The notes: generated by a model not told the origin, from the letters alone. A DNA stretch of 31,661 nt from an uncultured Collinsella sp. (GCA_937950325.1 CALFDJ010000020.1:1-31661), one strand, 5' to 3'. Shown: positions 1-7,057, counted from the stretch's first letter. Made by a program: numbers and translations.

Positions 1-15
1 TTCGTTAAACGGGCG

Positions 16-225
16 CTAGGGCGTCACCCTTACACCAACATTTTCGACGCGATCGGGCTGCGCGAAATCTGCAACGACCAGGTGCGCTGTCCGCTGGCGC
101 ACGAGGAGTCCAGGCTCAAGAAGTTCGACAGCGACCGAGACGGGACGTGGCTTGACGACATCCCCCGTCGGCAACGACCACTCGATTGACACGGTGGGGT
201 ACGCGATGATGGGCGACTCTTGCAT
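16..225 (-). CDS. Hypothetical remnant ORF, 69 aa, ending in a repeat element
   Basis: Short reading frame downstream of, and in the same frame as, the 277-885 gene. The frame is open from the TAA at 277-279 to the TAG at 16-18, but the ATG at 225 has no clear ribosome binding site. The first 55 residues are mixed and protein-like (for example SPIIAYPTVSIEW). The tail DRVENVGVR is encoded by the half copy of the repeat found complete at 3381-3441, so the natural C-terminus may have been replaced. No family recognised. It could be the tail of a longer decayed gene or not a gene. Confidence 0.25.
   Translation of the reverse strand: MQESPIIAYPTVSIEWSLPTGDVVKPRPVSVAVELLEPGLLVRQRTAHLVVADFAQPDRVENVGVRVTP
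27..54. repeat. Half copy of the 3381-3441 inverted repeat
   Basis: These 28 bases are identical to the right arm of the long hairpin at 3381-3441 (cccttacaccaac ... gcgatc). No matching left arm is visible in bases 1-26, so this is a single-arm or truncated copy. Two copies in about 3.4 kb show that the sequence is a dispersed repeat. Confidence 0.85.
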
Positions 226-276
226 GGGTGAGAACGCAGCGTCCAGCTTTTCCCCGCCATCGAAAGGCGCTAAAGG

Positions 277-666
277 TTAATTTGCCGTCTTCTCCGTTGT
301 CTTGGGGTCAGCCTCTTCGCCCTGCTCGCCGAATACACCCTTGAACTTCGTCATAACGTTTTTCTTTGTCTCGACAATCTTTGGGCGCGCGGTCTCACGC
401 CACCATTTTTCGACATGAGGCTTTGCCACCTGAGCACCTTTCGCCACCAGATAGCCGACGGCAATTACGGCAATCGCAGCAGCTGCCACCTTGCCGCCGT
501 TCGGATTGGAGGCATCATCTCCATTGCGCTGGCCGTCATCAATACTATAGTCGCCATTTGCCGCAAGCGATGCCTCCAATTCTTCTCTCTGCCTTTTCTT
601 TTCGGCGCGATTGGCTGCAACTGAATCGGAAAGCTCGCGTCTGCGTTCTGAGGAAAGCGGCCCCAT
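277..666 (-). CDS. C-terminal part of an interrupted small membrane protein
   Basis: The 129-residue product begins with a charged, helical segment (about residues 1-60), has one hydrophobic helix (AAAAIAVIAVGYLVAKGA, about residues 61-78), and ends with a basic region and an acidic/polar tail. The first ATG at 666 has no good ribosome binding site. The reading frame continues upstream, through a single TAA at 691-693, into the 691-885 frame, which does have a good ribosome binding site. The two pieces are best read as one gene of about 202 codons broken by a nonsense codon. No family recognised with confidence. Confidence 0.5.
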   Translation of the reverse strand: MGPLSSERRRELSDSVAANRAEKKRQREELEASLAANGDYSIDDGQRNGDDASNPNGGKVAAAAIAVIAVGYLVAKGAQVAKPHVEKWWRETARPKIVETKKNVMTKFKGVFGEQGEEADPKTTEKTAN

Positions 667-690
667 TTCATCGAGAATCTCCTCTTCCCA

Positions 691-885
691 TTACGTGGCA
701 ACATAGCCAGCATGATTTGGGCTTCCAGTTTCCCTATGCCTCTGCGTGGCATAGGGATGCCCCTTCTCGGTGACCCTATAATCTCCAGGTTCGCCTTCGA
801 GGTATCCTTCTTCCTTCAGCAAGACATTCATCTCCTCAGCATTAAGCCCAACATCCCGCCCCAAGTATCTTGCTGACTTACGCAT
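691..885 (-). CDS. N-terminal part of the interrupted gene (KilA/antirepressor-tail-like)
   Basis: 64 codons starting at ATG 885, preceded by a good GGAGG six bases upstream; this decides the start over an upstream ATG at 909. The peptide MRKSARYLGRD...LNAEEMN..LKEEGYL.G....VTEKG resembles the short winged-helix-like tails of phage antirepressor-type proteins. That is a recalled similarity, not a search result. It ends at TAA 691-693, and translation in the same frame would resume with WEEEILDEMG and the membrane helix of the 277-666 frame. The likely state is a pseudogene or a recent nonsense mutation. Confidence 0.45.
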   Translation of the reverse strand: MRKSARYLGRDVGLNAEEMNVLLKEEGYLEGEPGDYRVTEKGHPYATQRHRETGSPNHAGYVAT

Positions 886-1016
886 CGCAAGCCTCCATTC
901 GCTCATCAACAGTATGATAGTCTCGCAAATGTTGATGTAGGTCTCTGCTCTCGAGGGTGGCCGAAGGCTGCCCAAGGAACCGAGAACCACCTAGAATGCC
1001 GTCATTCTAGCTAATG

Positions 1017-1600
1017 TCACACCGCCTCCCCGCCGGGAACGGGGCTGTCGGCCACACCGAGCCCGATGGTCCTGGCCGCGTGCTCGGCGGCGGTGCCCCC
1101 GTAGGCGTGCTTCGGCGTGTTGGTCCTTGGCGCCCTCCACAGCCCTGCCGATGGAGTCGTCGTCGAACCAGCAGAGGCCCGCCCAGTCCTCGTCCTTCTC
1201 GGAGAACATCGCTCTCATCATCCCGATGGGCGACTTTCTGTTGGGGAACACCTGCACCACGCGGCTGCGGCGCTTGGGCGCGCGGTTGGCGCGCTCCTGC
1301 ACGTTGTTGGTGCGAAGTCTCACGTGGTGCTCGTAGGGGAAGTCGAGGTAGGCCAGAGCGTCGATCTCGGCCTCTTTGAGCACCTCGGCCGCCTTGGGGC
1401 AGAACCCCTCGGTCTGCTCGATGGTCATCTGGGAGCTCGAGTCCGGGCTCGCCGACTGCAGGGCCACGCGCGCCATTAGCGAGGGGCGCGGCGACCGCGA
1501 GATACACGGTAGCGACCTTGGGCGCACGTGCGCGCTTCTGCAGGTTCGAGCGGAAGGCGGTGAAGTGATAGGTGAGGACGTGAAATGGGCGTTGGGCATT
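1017..1600 (-). pseudogene. Degraded IS256-family (mutator-type) transposase, C-terminal part
   Basis: The minus strand encodes a recognisable C-terminal third of an IS256-type transposase: FCPKAAEVLKEAE.DALAYLDFPYEHH, RTNNVQERANR, KRRSRVVQVFPNRKS, then SEKDEDWAGLCWFDDDSI. It is spread over three frames. An upstream piece (QKRARAPKVATVYLAVAAP, about 1490-1550) must shift frame near 1475 to join the main piece. The main piece must shift again near 1105 to reach the natural-looking end YGGTAAEHAARTIG...GGEAV with TGA at 1017-1019. The N-terminal half, with the first catalytic Asp, and the terminal inverted repeats were not found. This is an inactive remnant. Confidence 0.8.
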
Positions 1601-1801
1601 GCGGTCACGGCGCTCGTGCTCATGTCGTTCCTGTCGCTCGTGCCGGTGCTGGGGCCGTGGAGGACTAGGGGGGGGCGTTTGAGACCGAAACCCCCGCTGG
1701 AGGGCCGTCCGTTTTTTGTCCGGACGAGCTGAGATGCTTTTATCTCGATAAGCGCAGATGGGAAGCACATCACTGGTATGATTTGGCAAAGGAGGAAACA
1801 G

Positions 1802-2260
1802 ATGAAAGTCCAAATCGGGACAGAGTACTGCGCGATGGAAATCGCCGAGTACGCTGTCAGCAGGCGATATCGCCACGACACGCCAATCAGCAATCTTCAG
1901 CTCCAGAAGATTCTTTACTTCCTGCAAGTCATACACGCGAGCGAGACCGGCGAGCTGCTATTCGCCGACCAGTTTGAGGCATGGCCCTACGGCCCGGTCA
2001 TCAGAGATGTCTACGTTAAGTTCTCTGACTGCGGCGGCTTCCCGATAAAACGTGAGTTCGACATTAAGATAAATGATTCCATCCGCCCTTTCCTGGATGC
2101 AGGGGTGGACATGCTAGCTGAGAAATCCCCATGGGAGCTCGTCAGGATCTCACACGCCGAGGGGTCCCCGTGGGACGTCATCTACAACCAGAAACGCCTA
2201 CACAAGGGAATCATCCCAAATGAGCTGATCATGCAGTGCGCTAGCGAGGTCTCTGAGTGA
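1802..2260 (+). CDS. Panacea-domain (SocA-like, DUF4065) protein, probable antitoxin
   Basis: 152 aa with the Panacea signatures: the LQLQKILYFLQ helix (about residues 40-50), F.AWPYGPV (about 60-68) with the following Y.KF, and SPWELV.ISH.EGSPW near residues 104-122. Panacea proteins act as proteolytic adaptors (SocA) or as antitoxins paired with very different toxins. The start is ATG 1802 because AAAGGAGG lies six bases before it; an in-frame ATG at 1778 overlaps that site. The stop overlaps the GTG of the next gene (GTGA at 2257-2260), so the two are translationally coupled. The order antitoxin first, membrane partner second fits a two-gene toxin-antitoxin or defence module. The specific partner role is inferred. 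Confidence 0.85.
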   Translation: MKVQIGTEYCAMEIAEYAVSRRYRHDTPISNLQLQKILYFLQVIHASETGELLFADQFEAWPYGPVIRDVYVKFSDCGGFPIKREFDIKINDSIRPFLDAGVDMLAEKSPWELVRISHAEGSPWDVIYNQKRLHKGIIPNELIMQCASEVSE

Positions 2261-3201
2261 CCGAGCAAGACTACGAAAAGGCGGCCGAAAACTTCGGAAG
2301 GGCCCTCTCTCTGCTTGCCAGCAAAATTGGGACTCTTTCGAAGCCGCCCCTGAAGGTTCCCCCTATAAACGCAGGCAGCGACGACGCAGAGAAACGCAAG
2401 GCTCTCCGAGACATGCTGGAATCGCTCGCCAGCACGGACGATGCCGCGGTGCTCTCCCAAGAGGACATCCGCCGAGCCTCGAACTTCTTCGCAAAGCCAT
2501 ATGGGGGGAGCGAGCCCTATCGCCATAGATATGCCGACATCTGCGACTTGGTATTCAATGCACTCGGGCAGTCCTCTGGGGACTTGGACGAAGGGGTCCC
2601 CTATTCGGTCAACTGCCTCGCCGAGAACATTCGCATCATCCATGAGTACCTGACGAAGCATGGACTTTGTGACCAGGCGAAAAGTGTCCTCAAACTCGCC
2701 GACCACATCGACCTGGAAAAGACGAGGCTGAGCCACGACATCGAACAGCAGCAGGCCATGCGCGCATTCAATGCGGCAATTGCCGAAGTGAAAGCGGAAA
2801 GGGATGAGGCGGACCAGAAACGCGCAGAGCTGGAAAGGGAGTTCGACGAGCGCCTCGACAAGACGAGGATGGAGTACATCGCGATCCTCGGCGTATTCGC
2901 GGCGGTTGTGCTCGCCTTCAACGGCGGCGTCGGGTTCTCGACTTCCGCGATGGGCGCGCTCGGCATTGACGGCGGCATACGCGCCATCGTGCTCCTCGCC
3001 GCGCTCGTGGGCTTCGTGCTCATCAACACGGTGTGCATCCTCCTCGTGTTCATCTGGAAGATGTCCTTCAACCACCGGAATGTCGAGCTGGGAAAATGGC
3101 CGAGGAACTGCCTGATCGCCGCAGACGTCGTCCTCGTGGTCGTTATGGCTGCGATGATGGCGCTCTCCCACCTTGGACTCAGGGGGTTCATCGGGCTGTA
3201 G
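2257..3201 (+). CDS. Coiled-coil membrane protein with three C-terminal helices, probable Panacea-linked toxin/effector
   Basis: 314 aa. Residues 1-150 form a soluble, mostly helical domain with no recognised family. Residues 150-207 are highly charged and heptad-like (EVKAERDEADQKRAELE), so coiled coil is likely. Three hydrophobic segments follow at about 208-228, 242-267 and 285-305, and the C-terminus is short. The GTG start overlaps the Panacea stop by four bases, with GAGGT upstream. Membrane-active toxins are one class known to be neutralised by Panacea antitoxins, and a cytosolic sensor plus C-terminal membrane segments is a common layout of defence effectors. Alternatively it is an ordinary structural membrane protein. 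Two hairpins follow the stop codon. Confidence 0.75.
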   Translation: MTEQDYEKAAENFGRALSLLASKIGTLSKPPLKVPPINAGSDDAEKRKALRDMLESLASTDDAAVLSQEDIRRASNFFAKPYGGSEPYRHRYADICDLVFNALGQSSGDLDEGVPYSVNCLAENIRIIHEYLTKHGLCDQAKSVLKLADHIDLEKTRLSHDIEQQQAMRAFNAAIAEVKAERDEADQKRAELEREFDERLDKTRMEYIAILGVFAAVVLAFNGGVGFSTSAMGALGIDGGIRAIVLLAALVGFVLINTVCILLVFIWKMSFNHRNVELGKWPRNCLIAADVVLVVVMAAMMALSHLGLRGFIGL

Positions 3202-3216
3202 CCCGAACGCGACGCC

Positions 3217-3242
3217 AAGGGCCGTCCTCCGGGGCGGCCCTT
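3217..3242 (+). terminator. Hairpin after the Panacea pair, possible terminator
   Basis: Perfect 8-bp stem (aagggccg / cggccctt) around a 10-base loop, 15 bases after the stop at 3201. There is no U-run after the stem, so it is a weak intrinsic terminator on its own. Confidence 0.45.
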
Positions 3243-3300
3243 CTCCTGGCGACAGGTCAAGGAACATAGCCGTGCGGTAATCCTCCGCCGCATGGGGCAC

Positions 3301-3336
3301 CGGGAAGCCGTCCTTTGGGGCGGCTTCCCGCTTTTC
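3301..3336 (+). terminator. Rho-independent terminator
   Basis: Perfect 10-bp stem (cgggaagccg / cggcttcccg) with a 10-base loop, followed by CTTTTC. Its core (gccgtcct..ggggcggc) is nearly the same as that of the hairpin at 3217-3242, so the two are related in sequence. Confidence 0.65.
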
Positions 3337-3380
3337 GCGGCGGGGCGCGATTGATTGGGGGCGAAGCTTGGACGCCGACG

Positions 3381-3441
3381 GATCGCGTCGAAAATGTTGG
3401 TGTAAGGGCGGCGCCCTTACACCAACATTTTCGACGCGATC
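3381..3441. repeat. 61-bp near-perfect palindrome (30-bp arms, 1-base centre)
   Basis: Bases 3381-3410 are the exact reverse complement of 3412-3441, with a single G at 3411 between them. The right arm recurs at 27-54. Both arms carry a gatcgcgtcgaaaatg-type end. It has no U-run and is too long and too perfect for an ordinary terminator. It may be a REP-like or mobile palindrome family. Confidence 0.95.
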
Positions 3442-3704
3442 GGATAGCCGCTTCCTTAATGCTTTTCCTTCTTGGAACAGCACTCCTGGCTGCCGCATAT
3501 CGCTGCTAAGGCCCGTTAAAGCGAGACCAGGGGAGGGGTGAATGCAGCTACTGCAGAAGTCTTTAGCCTACTACTGAATCAATTTCTTAGAGATTGGGGT
3601 GTATCGGCTATAGCTGCGACGGCACTTTTTAGCTGTGCTTGATAGCTTCACAACCCGTTGCCGATGTTGAACCTTACTCTTCATCTGATCGAGCGATAAG
3701 ATAA

Positions 3705-3732
3705 TTGCAATCCAAATGCTGCCATTTATAAA
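3705..3732 (+). promoter_or_regulatory. Candidate sigma-70-type promoter for the 3775 gene
   Basis: TTGCAA at 3705-3710 and TATAAA at 3727-3732, separated by 16 bases and ending about 43 bases before ATG 3775. Seen by eye only. Confidence 0.45.
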
Positions 3733-3774
3733 GCTCCATTTGGACCCAATTGCCTACATCGTTGGAGACCAACC

Positions 3775-4365
3775 ATGAGAAACTACTATCAAATTAAAAC
3801 CGTCGCTTCGGCCCCTCCAAGAAGGCAAATTCAGGCAGGGAAGGTCATTTGCGTTAACGGGCTTATATTTACTCTTGGCAGCCCATTTATAGCTTGGCTA
3901 CTCAGCGTTGGAGTAAATCGCGTGCCGTCTTTCCCCTTAATATTTTTCGGCTTGTTCTTGTTTTTGGATGGCCTCCTAATTATCTTGATCGCCTCGAAGC
4001 AGCAAGAAGCGCTTCTTAAACTACGCCAATCGCTCCTAGAAGATGATCCTCAAATCGCTGCGAGCGCCGATGAGTTTATGTCTCAGCGAAAGGCCCTGAC
4101 ACAGCAAGGCGAAATTACTGGCATCTTCATTGTCCATAATGCAACCAAAGATCTGTACTACGTAGGCCAAAGCGCAAAAGCGATTGACCGGGCGGCTATA
4201 CAGTTTCTCGGTAGGGGCAATTGCGATGTGTATGCCGACTACAAGTACGGCGACTCATTCAGCGTGCGCATAGTCCCGCTGTCAGAAAGCGGCTACGAAA
4301 GTCTCAATGAGCTCAAACGTGCAGCGATACAAGCGCTTGAGGCTGCTGGCGAGGAGCTTTATTAA
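3775..4365 (+). CDS. Membrane-anchored GIY-YIG-like domain protein
   Basis: 196 aa. Two hydrophobic helices at about residues 23-47 and 52-73 form an N-terminal hairpin anchor, followed by a charged linker (75-110) and a C-terminal domain that looks like a GIY-YIG nuclease: GIF at 116-118, YVGQS at 129-133, R139, then GNCDVYADYKYGD and LNELKR (177-182). In the relatives I recall, the metal-binding Glu sits where this protein has Lys181 (ELKR instead of ELER), so cleavage activity may be lost; Glu179 could substitute. The start has GGAGA upstream. It is 23 bases before the next gene, so the two are probably co-transcribed from the promoter at 3705-3732. Role unknown; defence is a guess from context. 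Confidence 0.65.
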   Translation: MRNYYQIKTVASAPPRRQIQAGKVICVNGLIFTLGSPFIAWLLSVGVNRVPSFPLIFFGLFLFLDGLLIILIASKQQEALLKLRQSLLEDDPQIAASADEFMSQRKALTQQGEITGIFIVHNATKDLYYVGQSAKAIDRAAIQFLGRGNCDVYADYKYGDSFSVRIVPLSESGYESLNELKRAAIQALEAAGEELY

Positions 4366-4388
4366 GGGCGAATGTTAGGATAAATGCA

Positions 4389-4913
4389 ATGACAAGCTCA
4401 AATAACACAGGCAACAACGAGGAATTAACGCCGTCCGTCGAAGAAACGCTTCTTAACGAATCTCGCTCGATTGCCAGGGTCAAATCGTTCTCATGGATTT
4501 GGTTTATCAATAAGGAACGAATCCACAACATAGATCCCGTCCAATGCGGCAAATGGATGTTCTTCTTCTCTCCTTTCAAAACGGCCCTCATGGACGACAT
4601 TGTCGGAACCGCAGTTCTTGACGGCGTCGTCGTAGAGGCCAAATACTCGAATCCCGAAACGCTCATCGCGGCGGGCTCGAAACAAGGTGTCTGCTGCTTT
4701 TACCTAAACGGTAACGACAGAGAAAGCCATAAGAGGGTACTGAGCTACATGCTGGAAAACGGGCTGATCAGGAAGACAAAGACAGGAAAGCTTTATAACA
4801 TTTCGTTCAAGTTCGACTCTGAGACCTATGCAGGAAAGTACAAGGGAAGCGGCTTCTACGGAAAGATAAAGCTCGCGGACTTCGTAGACCCGGAGACGGG
4901 AGAGTTTATTTAG
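4389..4913 (+). CDS. Bles03-like (DUF1917-type) small protein
   Basis: 174 aa, soluble. Residues 54-60 (GKWMFFF), 83-90 (EAKYSNPE), 100-108 (GVCCFYLNG) and 135-151 (LYNISFKFDSETYAGKY) follow in order the pattern of Bles03/DUF1917 proteins (GKWLLF, ..., VICVYTYD, ..., YKTDEDTLAGKY). This is a remembered resemblance and should be tested by profile search. AGGA lies about nine bases before ATG 4389. It sits directly downstream of the membrane GIY-YIG-like gene, suggesting a shared function. Biochemical role unknown. Confidence 0.5.
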   Translation: MTSSNNTGNNEELTPSVEETLLNESRSIARVKSFSWIWFINKERIHNIDPVQCGKWMFFFSPFKTALMDDIVGTAVLDGVVVEAKYSNPETLIAAGSKQGVCCFYLNGNDRESHKRVLSYMLENGLIRKTKTGKLYNISFKFDSETYAGKYKGSGFYGKIKLADFVDPETGEFI

Positions 4914-5095
4914 GACAGTGGGCGGAGTGATGAACTAGACGCTATGAGAATTCGGTATCCTCGGCATTGGCGCTCGCAAAAACGTTTCACCGTAGCATCG
5001 AAGACCTCGTCTGGCAACCTTGCGTACGCTCTTGCCAAGAATAGTGATTCTGGTAGCACCAATTTATTTTTAGAATCACTCTTGGTTTCAGTTTC

Positions 5096-5130
5096 AAAAA
5101 TAAAATAGGCCAGAGGAAAAACCTCTGACC
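5096..5130 (-). terminator. Rho-independent terminator after tRNA-Val
   Basis: Read on the minus strand: a 9-bp stem (GGTCAGAGG / CCTCTGGCC, one G-U pair) with a TTTTT loop, followed by a T-rich tail (TATTTTATTTTT). It begins 11 bases after the encoded CCA end. Confidence 0.85.
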
Positions 5131-5141
5131 TGATCTTTAGA

Positions 5142-5216
5142 TGGTGGGCGATACAAGATTCGAACTTGTGACCCCATCCGTGTGAAGGATATGCTCTACC
5201 CCTGAGCCAATCGCCC
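5142..5216 (-). tRNA. tRNA-Val (anticodon CAC)
   Basis: Read on the minus strand: acceptor GGGCGAT pairs with ATCGCCC, then A and an encoded CCA. The D stem is GCTC/GAGC, the anticodon loop TTCACAC sits between TATCC and GGATG, and the T arm is ACAAG-TTCGAAT-CTTGT. The anticodon CAC reads the Val codon GUG. All expected arms are present. Confidence 0.95.
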
Positions 5217-5617
5217 GTCGCCTTTCGGCAAAAGAGATACTAACATAGCTCCGCTCGGTTTTCCAAGAACTTTTTTGTCCTCGCTTTTAAATTCACGGCC
5301 ATTCGCTACCACTCGTTGGCTACATCCAGCTTTTAACGCATATCCACCCTGCTGACGTCATCGAACGTTTTCCCCAAAATGATTACGCTCATTAGTTGAA
5401 TTATTCACTCAATTAGCAAGCAATTGTGGAGACAGGGACCTCAAGCTCTAAGCAAACACCTGCGGTTTTACTACATGCTTCTACCATTTAGCAAAACCCG
5501 TCTAGCTTTTGGTCAGTGTTTGGTCAGCTTCCGGAACTTACCCGCATGATGGCCCCATAGATAATCGGCCTCACCCGCAACCCGCACAGCCTGCGGCCAA
5601 TCCCAGGGGAGACCAAC
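5217..5617. other. Non-coding interval of about 400 bases
   Basis: Apart from the tRNA-Val promoter I see no gene. The stretch 5280-5500 is AT-rich compared with the core. A short direct repeat (tttggtcag, twice) lies at about 5511-5528. The next gene's ribosome binding site (GGGGAGA) is at its right end. Confidence 0.5.
5237..5266 (-). promoter_or_regulatory. Candidate promoter of tRNA-Val
   Basis: On the minus strand, TTGGAA (5266-5261) and TAGTAT (5242-5237) with 18 bases between, about 20 bases before the tRNA 5' end. Confidence 0.5.
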
Positions 5618-6763
5618 ATGGACGAGATCGTCTGCGCAAACACCGCATTCCGCTACTGGCGCTGCCCGCCCCAGGTGCGCGACCTCTATCCACGCCTGCC
5701 CAACTCCGAAGACGGTTGGCGAGCCTTATCCCAGTCGCCCTTCGTGGTCGACGTTCTCAAGGCTCCAATTATCACGGCAGCATCAACACGAAGTAACTTA
5801 CATTCCGATCTGCGACACTCCATTCGATGGAATGAGGCTTATGCAGACAATATATCCATCGATACCGGTATGGGCTTCAGTGTTTCAGATCCGCTCAATA
5901 CGCTATTCACCATGACGCGCAACATATCTCATAGTGACTTGGTGCTAGCAATGTACGAATTCTGTGGCTGGTTCTCCATTTTCAAGCCATCTGCTTCATC
6001 CGAACTTGCCCTTGAACTGGCAAGTTCGGATGAAGCGTGCCCTAGCACCGAAAAGTTATTTGAGCTTGATGAGGCCCAGGATGAGCCACCCTGGAAGCGC
6101 GTCTATGCAACCGCACAGCCAAAGAGCGACGAAATGGGCCACCAGGGAGGGGAAGAAAACAATAAAGAGAGAGGGAAGGGAACATCGCTCTGGATGAGAA
6201 AACCCCTCATTGAGATTGAAGAATTGCAGAGATTCGCAGCTAGGGTAAAGAGTGAAATGTGGGGGAGGCAATTCTACGAGGCCGCCCAGCAAGTAATTGG
6301 TGTCGCTGCGTCTCCGCTTGAGGTGGCCGGGATCATGTTGCTCAGTCAACCAAGGCGACAGGGTGGAGCAGGATTCAATAACATTTACGTCAATGATCTA
6401 ACGCCGCTATCAGTTTCGGCCCGACAGATAGCAGGTCAGAAAGAGTGCTACGGCGACATCGTGATAGTAAACCCAATAACGATGAAGGCCGTTATCATCG
6501 AAATTCAGGGAGAGGTGGTTCACGGCTCGGGCGCAGTGCTCGACCACGATGCCACTCGAATGACCGCCTTGCAAAGCATGGGATACGACGTAATTCTAGT
6601 AACCCATGACATGCTCAATGATCACAATCAACTTGATACCATCATTCACAGTGTGTGCGATCGCTTGGGGCTGAACTACAAGCCAAAAACTAAGGCGATG
6701 CGGCGCGCAGAAACTAGACTACGCGCCAACGTGCTTTCCAACTGGCTCGAAATAGGCATGTAG
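5618..6763 (+). CDS. Protein with C-terminal PD-(D/E)XK nuclease-like domain (DUF559/Vsr-like)
   Basis: 381 aa. The N-terminal 120 residues begin FRYWRCPPQVRDLYP and include a segment SHSDLVLAMYEFCG. The middle (125-200) is low complexity and charged. Residues 225-335 look like a Vsr/DUF559-type restriction fold: D280 in YGDIVIV, E295-I-Q297 after a hydrophobic strand (AVIIEIQG), H302, then D..R.TALQSMGYDVILVT. The usual Lys of the E-x-K motif is Gln297, which occurs in some members of the superfamily. ATG 5618 has GGGGAGA seven bases upstream. The gene stands alone, next to tRNA-Val and upstream of a long inverted-repeat element. It may be a defence or toxin-related nuclease; no partner is identified. 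Confidence 0.6.
   Translation: MDEIVCANTAFRYWRCPPQVRDLYPRLPNSEDGWRALSQSPFVVDVLKAPIITAASTRSNLHSDLRHSIRWNEAYADNISIDTGMGFSVSDPLNTLFTMTRNISHSDLVLAMYEFCGWFSIFKPSASSELALELASSDEACPSTEKLFELDEAQDEPPWKRVYATAQPKSDEMGHQGGEENNKERGKGTSLWMRKPLIEIEELQRFAARVKSEMWGRQFYEAAQQVIGVAASPLEVAGIMLLSQPRRQGGAGFNNIYVNDLTPLSVSARQIAGQKECYGDIVIVNPITMKAVIIEIQGEVVHGSGAVLDHDATRMTALQSMGYDVILVTHDMLNDHNQLDTIIHSVCDRLGLNYKPKTKAMRRAETRLRANVLSNWLEIGM
5993..6036. repeat. 18-bp perfect hairpin inside a coding sequence
   Basis: Bases 5993-6010 and 6019-6036 are exact reverse complements around an 8-base loop. The hairpin encodes residues 126-140 of the nuclease-like protein (SASSELALELASSDE), the start of the low-complexity middle region. 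Confidence 0.95.
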
Positions 6764-6818
6764 CATATCCGTACGCGTCAATTTGGGCCTCGCGAGGGCA
6801 TCTGTCTGTTCTGTCACT

Positions 6819-6974
6819 TCAAAACTATGCCGGTTTACTACGATGAATCGATGACCACCGAGCACGCCAAATTTGCCGCTTACAAAACAGCAGGTAGAAC
6901 GCTTGGCAATTTCGCTAAAAGTCAAGTGTGGTCGCACAGCCCGGATTCATCGTAGTAAACCGGCATAGTTTTGA
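6819..6974. mobile_element. MITE-like element with 31-bp perfect inverted ends
   Basis: 6819-6849 is the exact reverse complement of 6944-6974, with 94 bases between. The core has no gene. The size (156 bp), perfect termini and intergenic location between a nuclease-like gene and a tRNA suit a miniature inverted-repeat element or a large RNA hairpin. No clear target-site duplication is visible at the edges, so mobility is not shown. Confidence 0.7.
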
Positions 6975-7057
6975 CGTAGGCAGGACGGGAAGGGTCACGA
7001 CCGGACCTAGGCAAGCCGTTCAGAGCGGCACCCGCGAAAGTTTTTCCAAAATTGTCC

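Larger units (their letters stand above)
3202..3774. other. Gene-poor interval with hairpins and a repeat
   Basis: No supportable gene. The left half holds the two terminator-like hairpins and the 61-bp palindrome, listed separately. The right half (about 3445-3700) is AT-richer than the flanks and has only tiny reading frames. A candidate promoter for the next gene lies at 3705-3732. Confidence 0.6.

Noticed and set aside
1376..1732. Plus-strand frame with a hydrophobic stretch opposite the IS256 remnant
   Set aside because: No ribosome binding site, and the opposite strand has clear transposase similarity over part of it.
1777..1782. TATGAT as -10 box for the Panacea gene
   Set aside because: No acceptable -35 sequence 16-18 bases upstream; left out of the features.
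2182..3498. 438-codon minus-strand frame through the Panacea-linked gene and the palindrome
   Set aside because: Antisense to a gene with strong coupling and membrane topology; it runs across terminators and the repeat, so it is accidental.
5142..5216. tRNA-Val as an integration site for a genomic island
   Set aside because: No second copy of the tRNA 3' end and no integrase gene in the window.
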